From: Cristatella mucedo
Lineage: Eukaryota; Bryozoa; Phylactolaemata; Cristatellidae
Direction of reading: 5' to 3'
Assembly: GCA_009760855.2 (NCBI GenBank)
Contig: WPIO01000051.1
Location: 1,603,501-1,667,500, forward strand
Length of the DNA: 64,000 bases
The notes below the pieces were generated by a model. That model had not been told where the DNA came from, did not search any database, and worked only from the letters and a program-made list of their open reading frames with translations. Position 1 is the first letter of the stretch, and every line of letters begins with the position of its first letter. The translations under genes were made by a program, and so were the position numbers. Positions 1-64,000 of this stretch are shown here, piece by piece.

Positions 1-170
1 CCAGCAGAGAAGAAAAGTCACTTATTCCAGTCGTACGTTTAGGGCTTCATAAGAGGAGCTCGGTTTGCACAATCTTATCACTTGTGCGACAGTGCCTGGG
101 GTTAGCTCTTTCTTGTACCTCACCTGGTAACTACTTTGTATCACTAACGATGCCTATTTGTTCTATTCAG

Positions 171-206
171 AATTCAAAGAGAGGGTCCCACCCCAGCCCG
201 TCAACG
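171..206 (+). CDS. Penultimate coding exon of an unidentified plus-strand gene
   Basis: 36 nt between acceptor tgttctattcag and donor AACG|gtgaga, reading FKERVPPQPVN in the frame that continues in the next exon (phase 1 in, phase 1 out). The polypyrimidine tract and both splice sites are good. The rest of the gene lies left of the window. Product not recognised. Confidence 0.5.
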
Positions 207-376
<170 letters not shown>

Positions 377-549
377 TAACCATGAATGGCAAAGATGAGG
401 GAGGAGGGCCCTTAAACAGCAAGCTTGCAGCCTTTGAACGACGAGGGAGAGGAGAGAAAATGGGCCGACATCGAAGACAAAATATCAGTAGAGCAGCAGC
501 TGATTCTGGTGGTTTGAATGACAAGAACAGGCGAGTGCAGTCGGCATAG
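377..549 (+). CDS. Terminal coding exon of an unidentified plus-strand gene
   Basis: 173 nt after acceptor gatggagcag, joined in phase 1, ending TAG at 547-549. It encodes a very basic, hydrophilic tail: TMNGKDEGGGPLNSKLAAFE, RRGRGEKMGRHRRQN, then SRAAADSGGLNDKNRRVQSA. No transmembrane segment or known domain is visible, and I do not recognise the family. An internal ATG at 382 means the piece is open even without splicing. The gene is convergent with the delphilin-like gene. Confidence 0.5.
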
Positions 550-3500
550 AAGTGGTAGGGCCGAATCAATCTCCAGAGTGGCTGTTGAAGAAATTCCTCT
601 CTATTTGCTCCGAAAACTGTTGATCGACAGTTTTCGAGATTCTTGGACACAAAGGAAGAAAACGGAGCAATTCTTTTCCATGACCTCAGAATCCTACCCA
701 TGCGTCAGAAGTATCGGTCAAATAATGGTCGATATGAACAAATTTGGAGCAACCTCTAACGCCAGTTAAGCATTATGAATACGAGTAATATTTGCCTAGC
801 AGTGAAAGAGCTGGTATGAGGTCTGCACATGGGTGTCTTAACGGGCCTTAATTATGGTACCCGCGAAAGTACCTGGAAAATTAAGGTAGGTTGCAGCTTG
901 CAGCTCGATGCTTGCACAGGCGGAGGTGGCAAGGCACTATGAAGGCACGAACATGTTCTATTCTTTCAACGTAAATGGCCGAAAACTCCTCAGCCACACT
1001 GTTAATGTTTAGAGTGATACCGCTCAGCCTTATAAAAAATAATTCCCCGTCTCGTAAATTTTATAAGCTACAGAAACTCGTCTGCTCAGCATTGCAGGTA
1101 TGAGATTACTTGGCCAAAGACCGGCCTTGGCTTTCAAAATTATAAATAGCAGCGTTTGGATAATTATCGAAGATACGTTCAAGATGAGCAACGAAGAGGG
1201 ACTTTATTGATGGGTAGCACATCTCAAATTCGATCCATTACTGGTCGTGCAAAATTGTTGGAATCAAACTTTATTAAGAGCGTCCATTGTTCTTATCGTG
1301 AGCAAACCATGAGCTGTCAAGTCCGGTGGACATCACCCCGTGCTTCGGCGGCTGACAGGTGTCCAGTAAATGTAGTCGGACTAATGAGGTTACCATCTGT
1401 AGAACATTTCTTAAGATATTCGGCCCGAACCCATATTGGTGGCCTTTGTCTGAAGCAACGGCTGAATGACACCAACAGCAGGTACCCACAATCTTGTGAG
1501 CAGCAGTGCATGGTCACTTAGCAGCACTCACAAGAGTTAATCATAGGGAAGTACCAAAGCTGGCTCAGTAGGCAGGAAGGCTAGTGCAACGGCAAAATGA
1601 TTACATGTAGCAAACTTTCTTCTTCCATCACATCTTTCCAAGCAAACGAAACTGCTTCCTATACCAACTTCTGCGTCACGTTGTACCGGTGAGCTTGCTA
1701 CAAAAAAATACGTCCAATAAACAGTATACAAACACTACTAATTTAAGCAAGAGACTGCTAAAGCCACAGCAGAAGCCATATGAAACAGCTGAAACCACTG
1801 CCGGTGCAAGATTTGTAATAGCAAAGATCATTAAATAAAAAAACAAGATAATAGCTGCTAAAATTGAACGCGACAAGATGTGCATTAAAAGTAACGCTAC
1901 TGACATGACTCTTTCTTGAAAGAGTTTCTGGTCCGAATCGAAGAGCAGATATACATTGCCTTCATCGTGACGGCACAGTTTAAACTCGGGAGAACCAAAA
2001 TATTCGGCGGCTTTTTTACACTAAAGCTCAGCGAAAAACGCAGAGGACTATGGTTTCTCTCGGCCGTTGGCTCGGGCTCATTTCTGTTTTGCACATTCAG
2101 AACAGTGATGCACCCAACCAGTGGTGGGGCCAGGGGGCGTTTGCCTCAGTGGACCAACAGCAGAGCCGAGCGAGCAGCGACCTGGGCAGGGCGCCATATT
2201 TGTATGACGGCCTCCGACCGTCACTGGCGACGAAATTGTGTGCTAATTCTACTCGATGAGCAGCCTGCGAGTTTTCTCGAATAAGTATATGATCTTTAGC
2301 TATAATTCTTCATCAATTGCCCGTCTTGGACCCTTACACCGTGATGACCTTGCGGTTCTTGTCCCCTACATAAAAATTTTGCAGGTTTTGCCCAATAGTG
2401 GAAAATGATGGGGTCCGGCACAGCATCCTATGCTGACGAACTCACACACCAGTAGTCACTAGGGCACGTGATTCGAAAAACTGGCAGCTACATCTGTACA
2501 GTGCTAGCAGAGATCTAGCCCATTTACTGCAGCAGCACTCTTACTTCTGGAGACGGTGAATGCATCTTCCTTTAGTTGAACCTGGTCATCAACACCCGTG
2601 GTAAAATTCCACTAAGTCTGCAAGGGCACGCAAAGTCCGGTCGAGTCAGACAGGAACGCCGAAAGGGAATTTGCAAGTGGGCGTCTCGCGACTAGTCAAT
2701 TGATAAGTTAATATTAACAAGACCAATATACTGATGCAAAATAGCTTAAATATAAACGGCTGGACGCTTACTACAGAGGCCAGGTCAATTTAAGACGTCA
2801 GGAGAGACGAGCTTGTAAATAAACGTTCCATATTAAAAAGGCCTCTCAAATCTTTGTTTTTAGGCATACACACTGGAGTGCAAAAGTATAGGCGACCTAT
2901 TATTTATGAGGAGCAGTAAGCATTTGACCGTAAAACATTAGACTGAAGCAAAAAGAACAAATACATAAAATTAACGTACTACCTTACACGAGGACATTTT
3001 CATAATCCAGTGTACATTAACAGAAAAATCACGGGAGAAAGCATCGTCTTCGACCCTTACAATTTATTTAAAACGTGGCAGACTTCCCCATTTTACAGTG
3101 CCTCATAAAATACTACATTATCCATTGTTGGAGGTACTTGAACGTGCTCAATAGTATGAAAATAACAATGCCTGGTTATGCTCATTTCTTGGCCTCAAGC
3201 AACCGCCAACCGGGGGCCTACGACTATCTAGCTAACTGCCTTTACGGAGGGCAAAGTGTAGGCTTTTCGTCTAAGGAGGCTTGGCAGCATTGCAATCGCT
3301 ATACAATTTCGAATAAGTGAGACATCGGTGAGTTATGATCAGTATGATTGTTGTGTGAGTCTGCTGTTCTGCTATTGTAATTAGTGCAGCAGCCTCGGCC
3401 ACTAACGTATGCCCCCACCTGCAGCAGGTGATGGGGCAATTGACTCGGTGCATCGTCCGGCCTTTGATGTAAGGATGTGGCCCACCACAGACACACACCA

Positions 3501-3800
3501 TAACACGTCTGTGGTGAGTCAGTCAGCTGGCACATGTACCCGTTGAGGGAATAAAGAAACGAGTCTCGTTTTACCGTTCACGTTCGCCCACTCCTGTCTC
3601 CGTGAGACTCCACAAGAACAGCCACCCCCAGAGCCACTGTTATACTACATCAAAGATACCACGAAGAGACCCGGCAGCCTACATGTCGCTATACCCGCTA
3701 GGACGGACTGATAAAGCATACATCTTTAGGCATCCTTTCACCACATACGAACGTTCATGGTCACAGCCTGCATGCTGCCTAGTTAATAATAATAATAATA
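550..3800. other. Intergenic region, nothing recognised
   Basis: Open frames here are short and lack splice-consistent coding. AATAAA motifs occur near 1716 and 2819 but cannot be tied to a transcript end. No repeats beyond short low-complexity runs. Confidence 0.5.
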
Positions 3801-3804
3801 ATAC

Positions 3805-3900
3805 ATTCGATCGTGCTTCCTTTGCAGCAAATGAAAAGTGCCTAGCAAGAGATTGAGTTCTCTGAGGGCGCTATATCAAATGTATTATCATTATTATTAA
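3805..3900 (+). mobile_element. LINE-A 3' tail fragment
   Basis: Matches the shared family-A end: ctttgcagcaaatg, then gagttctctgagggcgc and a terminal (ATT)n run. A short AAT array precedes it at 3785-3803. Confidence 0.75.
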
Positions 3901-4162
3901 ACCGAATGGGGCGATGAGAGTAAAGTCGCCATTATCTAAAACTGAAAATGTACGCAGTGCGTCGTTGCTCCATTGAAGGCTTCAATGATAACAGGCTTCA
4001 TATTACAGGCGAACTTTGATAGCAAATAGATCATGGTCTGGGGGCTGCTTGTGCAGCGGCATCATGAAGCAAGTAGTTTATTTAGAACTTCTCCCGTTTG
4101 TCTTGTAGTACCTAGCTCAACGAGCGTTCTCGGAGAGGCCGTTATGCTAGAGGGAGTGGCCG

Positions 4163-4166
<4 letters not shown>

Positions 4167-4259
<93 letters not shown>
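4167..4259 (+). repeat. (GA)n microsatellite
   Basis: Uninterrupted GA dinucleotide array of about 93 bp. Confidence 0.98.
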
Positions 4260-4261
<2 letters not shown>

Positions 4262-4939
4262 GTATCATTTCTAAAGAGTTGCTTTTCTCAAGTTTGCCGA
4301 ACGTTTGGTACGATAAGGGGCCAGATGTTAATCCTCGAGAGCTTAGTTCGCTTGCTGCCGGAGCAGCTCAGACAGGTTGTTGCCTATCATGGTAAACTAT
4401 CTTCACTTTAGCACACAAATTATATACTTGTATTCAAACTTTACTAGGATATTATGTAAGCTTATTTGATAAGCTCCGTATGATTACAGCACCTTGCAAT
4501 AACGTTTTTTTAACATATCAGAATCGGAATGCTTGGGTCTGCTGGCCATTTTAGGTGGCCTCGATACTTCTGCGCTCGAATCTACCGTGAGTCTAGGCGG
4601 TAAGCTGTAGCAACTACATTTGTAATGCTGAACAGCAATAGTACATTCGCATGCGATGTTTAATATTAAGGAAGGCTAGATTCTGACAAGCAAAGAAGTG
4701 AAAATGGATATTCGATTTCCAAAAATCTGCCCATGCATATCACCTCACGATTGATCCTGAGTTAAAAGGGTACATGCGAACAGCAGCTACAGACATGTGA
4801 CCACAGCCTCGAACAAAATCGACAACAATATTTTGACACTGAAAGTATGACTCTAAGGACCGTAAGTCAATATCAATAACATGGCTGACGAGCCAGCCAG
4901 GGGCCTAGTCATAGCTATGCCGGGAAGGCCAAACCTGTT

Positions 4940-5258
4940 CCAACAGTGACAAGAACACAACCATCGTAAGGCCTCTTCCTGGCCATATCGAGATGTTTTA
5001 TAACCTACTCAGAGACATAGGTATGCGGGAAAAATGCAGATCCTACTGCAACATTCTGGATCTCTCAGCAGCCTTTGATGCAATAAACCACTAGACCCTT
5101 TCGGTGTGCCTCTTGACACACCTAGGTATCACTGGCACAGCACTAAACCGAGTTGGTTCTACCTCAGCGAGAGATGTCCCAGCATAGATGTAAAGCTCTT
5201 AAAGTATGAGGTACCGCAGGGATTGACCTTAGACACCCTTCTTTTCGCTATTCTTCTC

Positions 5259-5328
<70 letters not shown>

Positions 5329-6310
5329 CCCTCTCTCTCTCGCTCTCTCTCTCTCTCGGGTCGGGCACATGTCACTGCAAAACACAACCTTTACTTTCCG
5401 ATGGCACACTAAGCTGTACATTTCTGCTGTACATTGACCTTTCTCAGCCAACATCAGCTCACTTACCTCCCAAGCGGCCTGCATAAATGACATTCACACC
5501 CGAATAGCCACTAATTTCCTAGCCAATAGTTATAGGCAAGCCTAATGTCATTCTCAAGATGAAAGACCTCACCCTCAAGATTAGTGTATCTGTTATCACA
5601 CCCGTGAAATCTACCACATAATCTGAGTATGCTGGTCCAAAACGACTTGTCATTGGATTAGTACATTGCCTCTACTGTCAAATAGACGTTCTTGCAGCTG
5701 ACTAACATTGCAAAAAATAGGGCCTCCATGGACAAGAGTACGATGCCTGAATTAGTGTAATCGTTTGGGATATCGATTCTAGATACTGCAATTGTATTTA
5801 TTCAGGACTCCTGACCTGTGCCCTTAATCGTATGCAACTGCTGCAGAACTAAGCAGATCGTCTGGTCCTTCGTCAATGGCATAGCTACCACATCACCCAC
5901 TTCTGTTTGAACTTCACTGGTTTCCTCTATCAAGCATCACGTCGACTACAAGATATTCTCTCTGGCCTAGATCGCTTTACTCTCGAGCCTACCTATCCGA
6001 TCCCTTTGATCCCCCAGTGCACACTCGCACTACCTGCGCTTCGCGATAAATGAAATTGTTCAGGACCTGCGTCCATATGCATAAAAAGTCTAGAATTTAC
6101 TTCCTGCTTCTGTCACCACGTACACTTTGCATAATTTCAGTTCCAGCTAAAGAAGCATCGAATGTTTCTGTTCTGCTCAGCTTTTCCTACGCCCCACTGA
6201 ACTTTTCTTTTTGTTCCCGTGTGCTTTCTGTGCTTAGTTGTGCATCATTTAGCACATGCAATTAACTATGGTCCTACTAAGCTGAAGCCCCGAGTGTCTT
6301 CTAGAGTGCG
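4940..6310 (+). mobile_element. LINE-C remnant (RT fragment)
   Basis: Decayed reverse-transcriptase sequence. ILDLSAAFDAINH is readable at 5056-5094, followed after a stop by LGITGTAL and a GVPQG-like VPQG motif; the rest resembles the 3' part of copies at 54.3 and 63.4 kb. It has stops, frameshifts and a (CT)n insertion at 5256-5357. Confidence 0.6.
5256..5357 (+). repeat. (CT)n microsatellite inside a LINE remnant
   Basis: About 100 bp of CT repeats with a CCCC interruption near 5330. Confidence 0.97.
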
Positions 6311-6597
6311 TTTTTAGCACTTGTCTACAAATAATACTCGTGTGCTTTTGTATGCTAGTCTAAGCAAGATTCTTGCACATTGTCAACTCATGGTTATTAC
6401 TTTCTTGAATCTAGCTGTAAAGTACAAGGATAGAGAACTGGTTCTCATTCTCATAATGAGTGCTATACATTAGACTATCTCATTAATAGTTACCATAGCT
6501 AATAGTGCTGAACACCGACACTACAATGGCTTGCAAAAATATTGTGCAGTCACGTGCTCGATGTAAATACTCGATGAATGCCAGCTTAAACTCGTGC

Positions 6598-58703
<52,106 letters not shown>

Positions 58704-59528
58704 TTTCCTTGAAACAAGGCCAACATCTTCGTTCAGTCACATTTGCTGTGCGGTCCGGTCCGGTCCGCAGAAGCGGATTTCGCGGCGCGAGAACATTCCC
58801 GCCGCGAGCCAGAGCCTCACTCTCATCTTCGCCGACTGACCCCTCACCCACCCACCCCGCAGCCAATACGAGGGGGCGCTGCGGCCGCGAGCCAACTCGG
58901 AAAATCGGCAACGGCAGCACAGTTATGTGGCTTATAAAACTCTCTGTCATCGGTTTGAGCTCGATGGCATAGTGAAACTACATTGGCGGTAGCTCGAATT
59001 AGGATGAGCGACCAGTAATCACTCACCCAGCATTCACCTCCCAAGCTTCACCGCCGAACCTGGCCAGCCCAGACGCTGCCATGCGGTGCACTGCCGCGCC
59101 GCTGCTTATAGGCCTCGGGCAACGCAATAACGTATCCGGTCCCTGCTGGCTTGCGCGAAACCATACGACTGACAACCATTCGCTTCCGAGACAGGCCTGC
59201 CCGCTCGTCGGCGCCGCTATGGGCTGCAAGCGCCCTCGTACTCACAATCCTTCTTTAAGACTCTACTAGACGCTTGTCCCTCACTTCAGCTTCGCCGACA
59301 ACATGACGGAAATATCTCACTCTACGAGCGTGCGAGCGTCTTGTTGGAGTTGCCAGCACCCGGCCGCTGACGGAAGACGCGCACCATCGATTGTAGGGGA
59401 GTGAAGCACTGGCAAGCCCTAGGAAGATCAATCTCGCTATTTATTATTCATGAGCAAACCCCGGGCGGGAGTCACACTTACCTCTATTCTCTTGCTGCTG
59501 TAATGAACTCTCTTCTCTTCCCTTCCTC

Positions 59529-59998
<470 letters not shown>

Positions 59999-60071
59999 TC
60001 TTCGCCGTTGAACTTCTTCGATCGACCAACACCAAAATTCGACTCACAGTGCAAGTCGACCCAAGCTAACA

Positions 60072-60149
60072 ATGGCTGACCTACAACGGAGCGAGTGTAT
60101 GAAGAAGGCACTGCTCTACTGCACTGTCCGGATCCAAGCTAAGGACTAG
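60072..60149 (+). CDS. Candidate first coding segment of a divergent plus-strand gene
   Basis: ATG in a good context (aacaATGG) opens a 25-codon frame MADLQRSECMKKALLYCTVR + IQAKD, then TAG. The composition looks coding-like and it follows a CpG-rich region, but no strong splice donor is evident (weak gtgtat near 60093). Could be chance. Confidence 0.15.
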   Translation: MADLQRSECMKKALLYCTVRIQAKD

Positions 60150-60704
60150 CACCATTCCCAATGCCCCCTCCCGACCGGAAGCATTGCTAAGAACAGAGTT
60201 GCTACTCCCCTCAGGGACTGCAAACTGTGGCTCGGGCAGAAAATAATCTGGCTGCTGAGCGGTTCCCCCAGGGTATATATACGGAAAATACCAACGCATC
60301 AAAAATATCTCTAGCGTGAATCGCCCTAATTTCTGTTTTCCGCATCGCAGCTTCTATGTCAAAACAATTATTGCAACCCCACAGTCCCATACTCTCTTCT
60401 TTTCTCTTCTCTCCATGACCGTCTTTGTTAAGAATCAGTGCTGTTCTCCCTATCTAGAAAGTACCACCAGTCCTTTAAACCTTTTTTCTCTTCCCTCCCG
60501 CCAGTCTCTGCTAAAATCAGCTCTAAATTTGTCTCCCAGTCTAAAAAGACCACTAGTCCTTTAAACCTTATCCAGACAGTTCTCCTAGGGGGTGCATAGA
60601 CCTGGTGTTACCCCTGCAATGATAAGTACAAATAACCCATACAAATAACCCATGCTACGAGTGAACTAAGCTTCGTTCTCTTTGAAAACAGCCTTTATCA
60701 GATA

Positions 60705-61960
60705 GTAATAATGATAACACACTTAATAAAAACACCCTCAGAGATCTCAATCTCTTTCTGGGCGCTTTTCATTTGCTGCAAAGGAAACACGATCGAGTGG
60801 TGACTGGTATTATGCTCAATAAACAACATGAATAACATGGTTAGGGGTGACGTGCACAGGGTCAGCATACAAGTGTGGTTAGTGGCAGCATACACAGTGT
60901 CAGGACTCATAAGCACTAAAAGGACAACTCCCAGGGACCTACTAAATGCTATCATAAATAGGTGCGTTTTTAATTTCATTTTAAATGTGGCTAAGTTCTG
61001 ACGCAAGTCGGGAGTGAGTTCCAGGCTTTGAAGGCATACGAACTAAATGCACGGTCTCCAAAGGATTTGAGGTTTGTACAAGGTATTAGTAAACAAGGTG
61101 TTGGATTCCGAGAAGCAGGCCGTACGATGCTTAGCCTCTTGGGGGAGTAAATCTTATAGGTAGGCTGGAGCCAAAGATAAAGTGACCTAAAAGTTAGTTA
61201 CATAACATTGAAGTCGATGCGTTGCTTGACTGGTAGCCCGTGCAGGTCGGCGAGAAATGGTGAGATGCAGCAACTGCGACGCTAACGACAGACAAGTCAA
61301 GCTGCAGAGTTTTGCATCAGCTGTGAGCGCCTGATCACACGTGCTGGTAGGCCAGTAAGCAGTGAGTTGCAGAAGTCATGACAGGATGTCAAAATGCATG
61401 GACCAACTTAAAATGTGGTATCCCTGCCTAAACAAGCCAGAATTTTAGCAATTCTTCGTAGCTGAAAGTAGGCAGACTTGATTGTGGAGCTGATGTGGTC
61501 GCCTAACGAGAGGTCACTTTGAAGCGTGAACCCTAGATTTCGTGCAGATTCAACAGGAAATATGCTGGCAGAGCCGATTTTGAGCATTAGCCGTTCCAAT
61601 TTCTGAACCAGACTTGGTTTGCCCATAACTAGTAAGTTGGTTTTATCATAATTCAATTTAAGCAAATTTGCTGCCACCCATGCGTGGATGACATCGATAT
61701 ATGCAGCAAGGTAGTTATGAGAATTCAGACGTGCTGGAGGGCTGGGAGAGATCAAAGCAAAGGTACAACCGAGTATCATCCGTATAGAAGTGAAAGCCTA
61801 GATTGTGCTTGGCAATCACATCGGCAAGAGGAAGGGTATAAACCGTGAAAAAAACAGGACCAATCACCGGGCCTTGAGGTATCCCATATTTCAGATGTTG
61901 TTCGGATGATCGGATCAGTCATTTAAAAGCCGGCTTTAGATAATGTTTGGTCCGGACGCA
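60705..61960 (-). mobile_element. LINE-A copy, inverted partner of 62576-63395
   Basis: Minus strand. NLLKLNYDKTNLLVMGKPSL and HISSTIKSAYFQLRRIAKIL are readable; 3' end at the AATAATAAT run near 60707. It shares subfamily changes with the plus copy to its right. Confidence 0.82.
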
Positions 61961-62163
61961 TTTCTTCTATTCTCATCCAAGGCATTTAAACAAGTGCTGG
62001 TCACTAAAAGCAGCTAAAAGATTAAGTCAGCCGTTATATCTTGCTAGCAAGTTTCAACTGGAATTTAGAGTAACCATTACAAAGAAACCGCCCTGCTTCG
62101 GGTTTAAAATAACCTGAGCGATGCTCATCTGGATTGAGCTTCCTGGCTGCTTCACTCTGATCT

Positions 62164-62316
62164 CTGGTTTGGCCCAATTGTTAAAGTGCTCACCTTGGCC
62201 AAGGCCAATGCGACTGAATGTAATGATTGAGGTCATGGGCTTGAGCCCCGTGGCGTTTACGAAGCGCCAACATAGAGATTAAGTTCTCTTAGAGCATTAT
62301 ACAAATGAATTAAATT
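62164..62316 (+). mobile_element. tRNA-derived SINE type I
   Basis: ctggtttggcccaattgtta head, B-box-like catgggcttgagcccc, tail gagattaagttctcttagag. Confidence 0.72.
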
Positions 62317-62324
62317 CTTTTGTT

Positions 62325-62575
62325 ATCTCGGCTGTCTACGACAAAGTTTACGATCAGATCCCTCTGGAGCGAATATCGACACGCCAAGACATCCTAACGA
62401 AACGATGAACACCAGCAGCCTAAAAACATTGCCTGAAATACGTGGTGCTGTGTTAAACTGGGTCAAGTTCTACGTCAGTGAGAGATGTTATTGTATAGAA
62501 TGGCTGTCAGTCGTCGTCGGAGCCACTAAAGTATGGTGCACCCCAGCGCTCTGTTTTAGGTCCCCTTTGTTTGTG
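62325..62575 (+). mobile_element. LINE-C-like RT fragment, upstream part of a chimera
   Basis: Reads as decayed RT (VYDKVYDQIPLERIST, GAVLNWVKFYVSERC, GATKVWC) and switches abruptly to family A at about 62576. Confidence 0.6.
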
Positions 62576-63395
62576 ACCTTTCGCTAGACGACCACATCAG
62601 CTCCACAGTCAAGTCTTCCTACTTTCAGCTACATAACTTTGCTAAAATTCGGGCTTGTTTAGATAAGGATACCACATTTTAAGTTGGTCCATACATTTGT
62701 GACATCCCGTCTTGACTTCTGTAACTCACTGCTTGCTGGTATACCGGCTTGTGCAATCAGGCGCTCACAGCTGATGCAAAACTCTGCAGCTTGACTTGTC
62801 TGTCGTTAGCGTCGCAGTTGCTGCATCTCACCATTTCTCGCCGACCTGCACGGGCTACCAGTCAAGCAACGCATCGACTTCAATGTTATGTAACTAACTT
62901 TTAGGTCACTTTATCTTTGGCTCCAGCCTACCTAAAAGATTTACTCCCCCAAGAGGCTAAGCATCGTACGGCCTGCTTCTCGGAATCCAACACCTTGTTT
63001 ACTAATACCTTGTACAAACCTCAAATCCTTTGGAGACCGTGCATTTAGTTCGTATGCCTTCAAAGCCTGGAACTCACTCCCGACTTGCGTCAGAACTTAG
63101 CCACATTTAAAATGAAATTAAAAAACGCACCTATTTATGACAGCATTTAGTAGGTCCCTGGGATTTGTCCTTTTAGTGCTTATGAGTCCTGACACTGTGT
63201 ATGCTGCCACTAACCACACTTGTATGCTGACCCTGTGCACGTCACCCCTAACCATGTTATTCATGTTGTTTATCGAGCATAATACCAGTCACCACTCGAT
63301 CGTGTTTCCTTTGCAGCAAATGTGAAGCGCCTAAAGATAGATTGAGTTCTCTAAGGGTGCTTCATCAAGTGCATCATCATCATTATTATTATTAC
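62576..63395 (+). mobile_element. LINE-A 3' portion, inverted partner of 60705-61960
   Basis: Starts tttcgctagacgaccacatc and runs to ATTATTATTATTAC. Its last frame (63137-63325) is almost identical to that of the minus copy: VLLVLMSPDTVYAATNHTCM. Confidence 0.82.
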
Positions 63396-63404
63396 TACTA
63401 TCGA

Positions 63405-63930
63405 CTTCGAGATCGTGTCTGGCTTATACTAGTCGCTTCACTTGCTTGCACCAGCTAAACCAGCTAAACATTGCCTACCTCTCCGACCGAACTGCTCGAG
63501 TCAGCTCTCGAATCCCCTTTTATTGGATCTCCAGTCTTCTGGCCGCAACTAACACTACTGAAATCTTTCGGTTAAACCCCATCAGCTCGTGCGGGCTAAA
63601 AGTCGTCAACTTATTCTAGACCCCTGTCACTATCTGCAATGACATGGTATAATTTGAGTCTCAGCTGAAGACGCAAAGTGTTCCTCCAGGTTTCCATGCA
63701 CTAGGGAAGTGGTCTTTTTGATCCTGTGTGCTTTGCGTGCTTACTTGTGCACGGTCAGCACATCTTATTAACTAGGGGGGTATTAATTCCTAAATGGTAG
63801 CGCCGTGATACCTTGAGCCATGAACCCCAGGTTATTGCAGCTCCCTGAGGGGGCTGCAAAACGCTCAGATGGAGATTTAGTTCTTTAGAGGTGCTACACG
63901 AGCGACCTTTAATTATTATTATTATTATAG
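63405..63930 (+). mobile_element. LINE-C 3' half
   Basis: gtcgcttcacttgcttgcac, tgtcactatctgcaatgaca, tail ggagatttagttctttagag and an ATTATTATTATTATA end. Confidence 0.66.
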
Positions 63931-64000
63931 ATATGAGCACATTATCTCATAGCACACATGCAGACTTCACAGCACTTTGTTAGTTAGCTTATGCCCTAGA

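Overview
This is a metazoan nuclear genome window: spliced genes with GT-AG (and one GC-AG) introns, long non-coding stretches, many non-LTR retrotransposon (LINE) copies, tRNA-derived SINEs, and unusually long microsatellites. No prokaryotic, organellar or CRISPR features are present. The species cannot be fixed from the sequence alone; a marine-type invertebrate is my guess.

The main content is one large minus-strand gene. I assembled it by hand from 27 exons between 58703 (start codon) and about 6598 (stop). Every junction keeps the reading frame and every splice site is AG / GT or GC. The conceptual protein is about 1343 residues and is a delphilin-type (GRID2IP) formin. The order is PDZ1 (residues ~5-75), PDZ2 (~78-158), harmonin-N-like domain HN1 (~200-275), Ser/Pro-rich linker, PDZ3 (~405-489), HN2 (~537-606), HN3 (~676-748), a low-complexity linker, a short proline-rich FH1 (~905-940) and a complete FH2 (~950-1318). 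As I recall it, vertebrate long delphilin is PDZ-HN-PDZ-HN-FH2. This gene therefore appears to carry one extra PDZ and one extra harmonin-N-like domain, a larger scaffold upstream of the actin-nucleating FH2.

Layout from left to right: 1-549 holds the last two coding exons of an unidentified plus-strand gene, separated by a 170-bp intron made almost wholly of microsatellite. 550-6597 is intergenic, with LINE remnants and (GA)n or (CT)n tracts. 6598-58703 is the delphilin-like gene, whose introns carry nearly all the repeats: a 23-bp minisatellite at 8.7-9.1 kb, a 0.6-kb (CT)n/(CTGT)n tract, a 0.65-kb (CA)n/(CG) tract, a long inverted repeat at 27.1-27.8 kb, and at least three LINE families in both orientations. 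58.3-59.4 kb is CpG-rich and is the likely promoter. 59.4-64 kb is repeat-rich, with two oppositely oriented, closely related LINE copies.

LINE family A ends in (ATT)n and encodes a reverse transcriptase with a YVDD box. Family B has a different 3' end. Family C is a third, more decayed RT-bearing group. All copies seen are 5'-truncated and broken. A tRNA-derived SINE family ends in a sequence resembling the LINE A/C tail, which suggests it uses their reverse transcriptase. One LINE-A 3' fragment begins exactly at the 5' splice site of exon 15 and probably supplies that splice donor.
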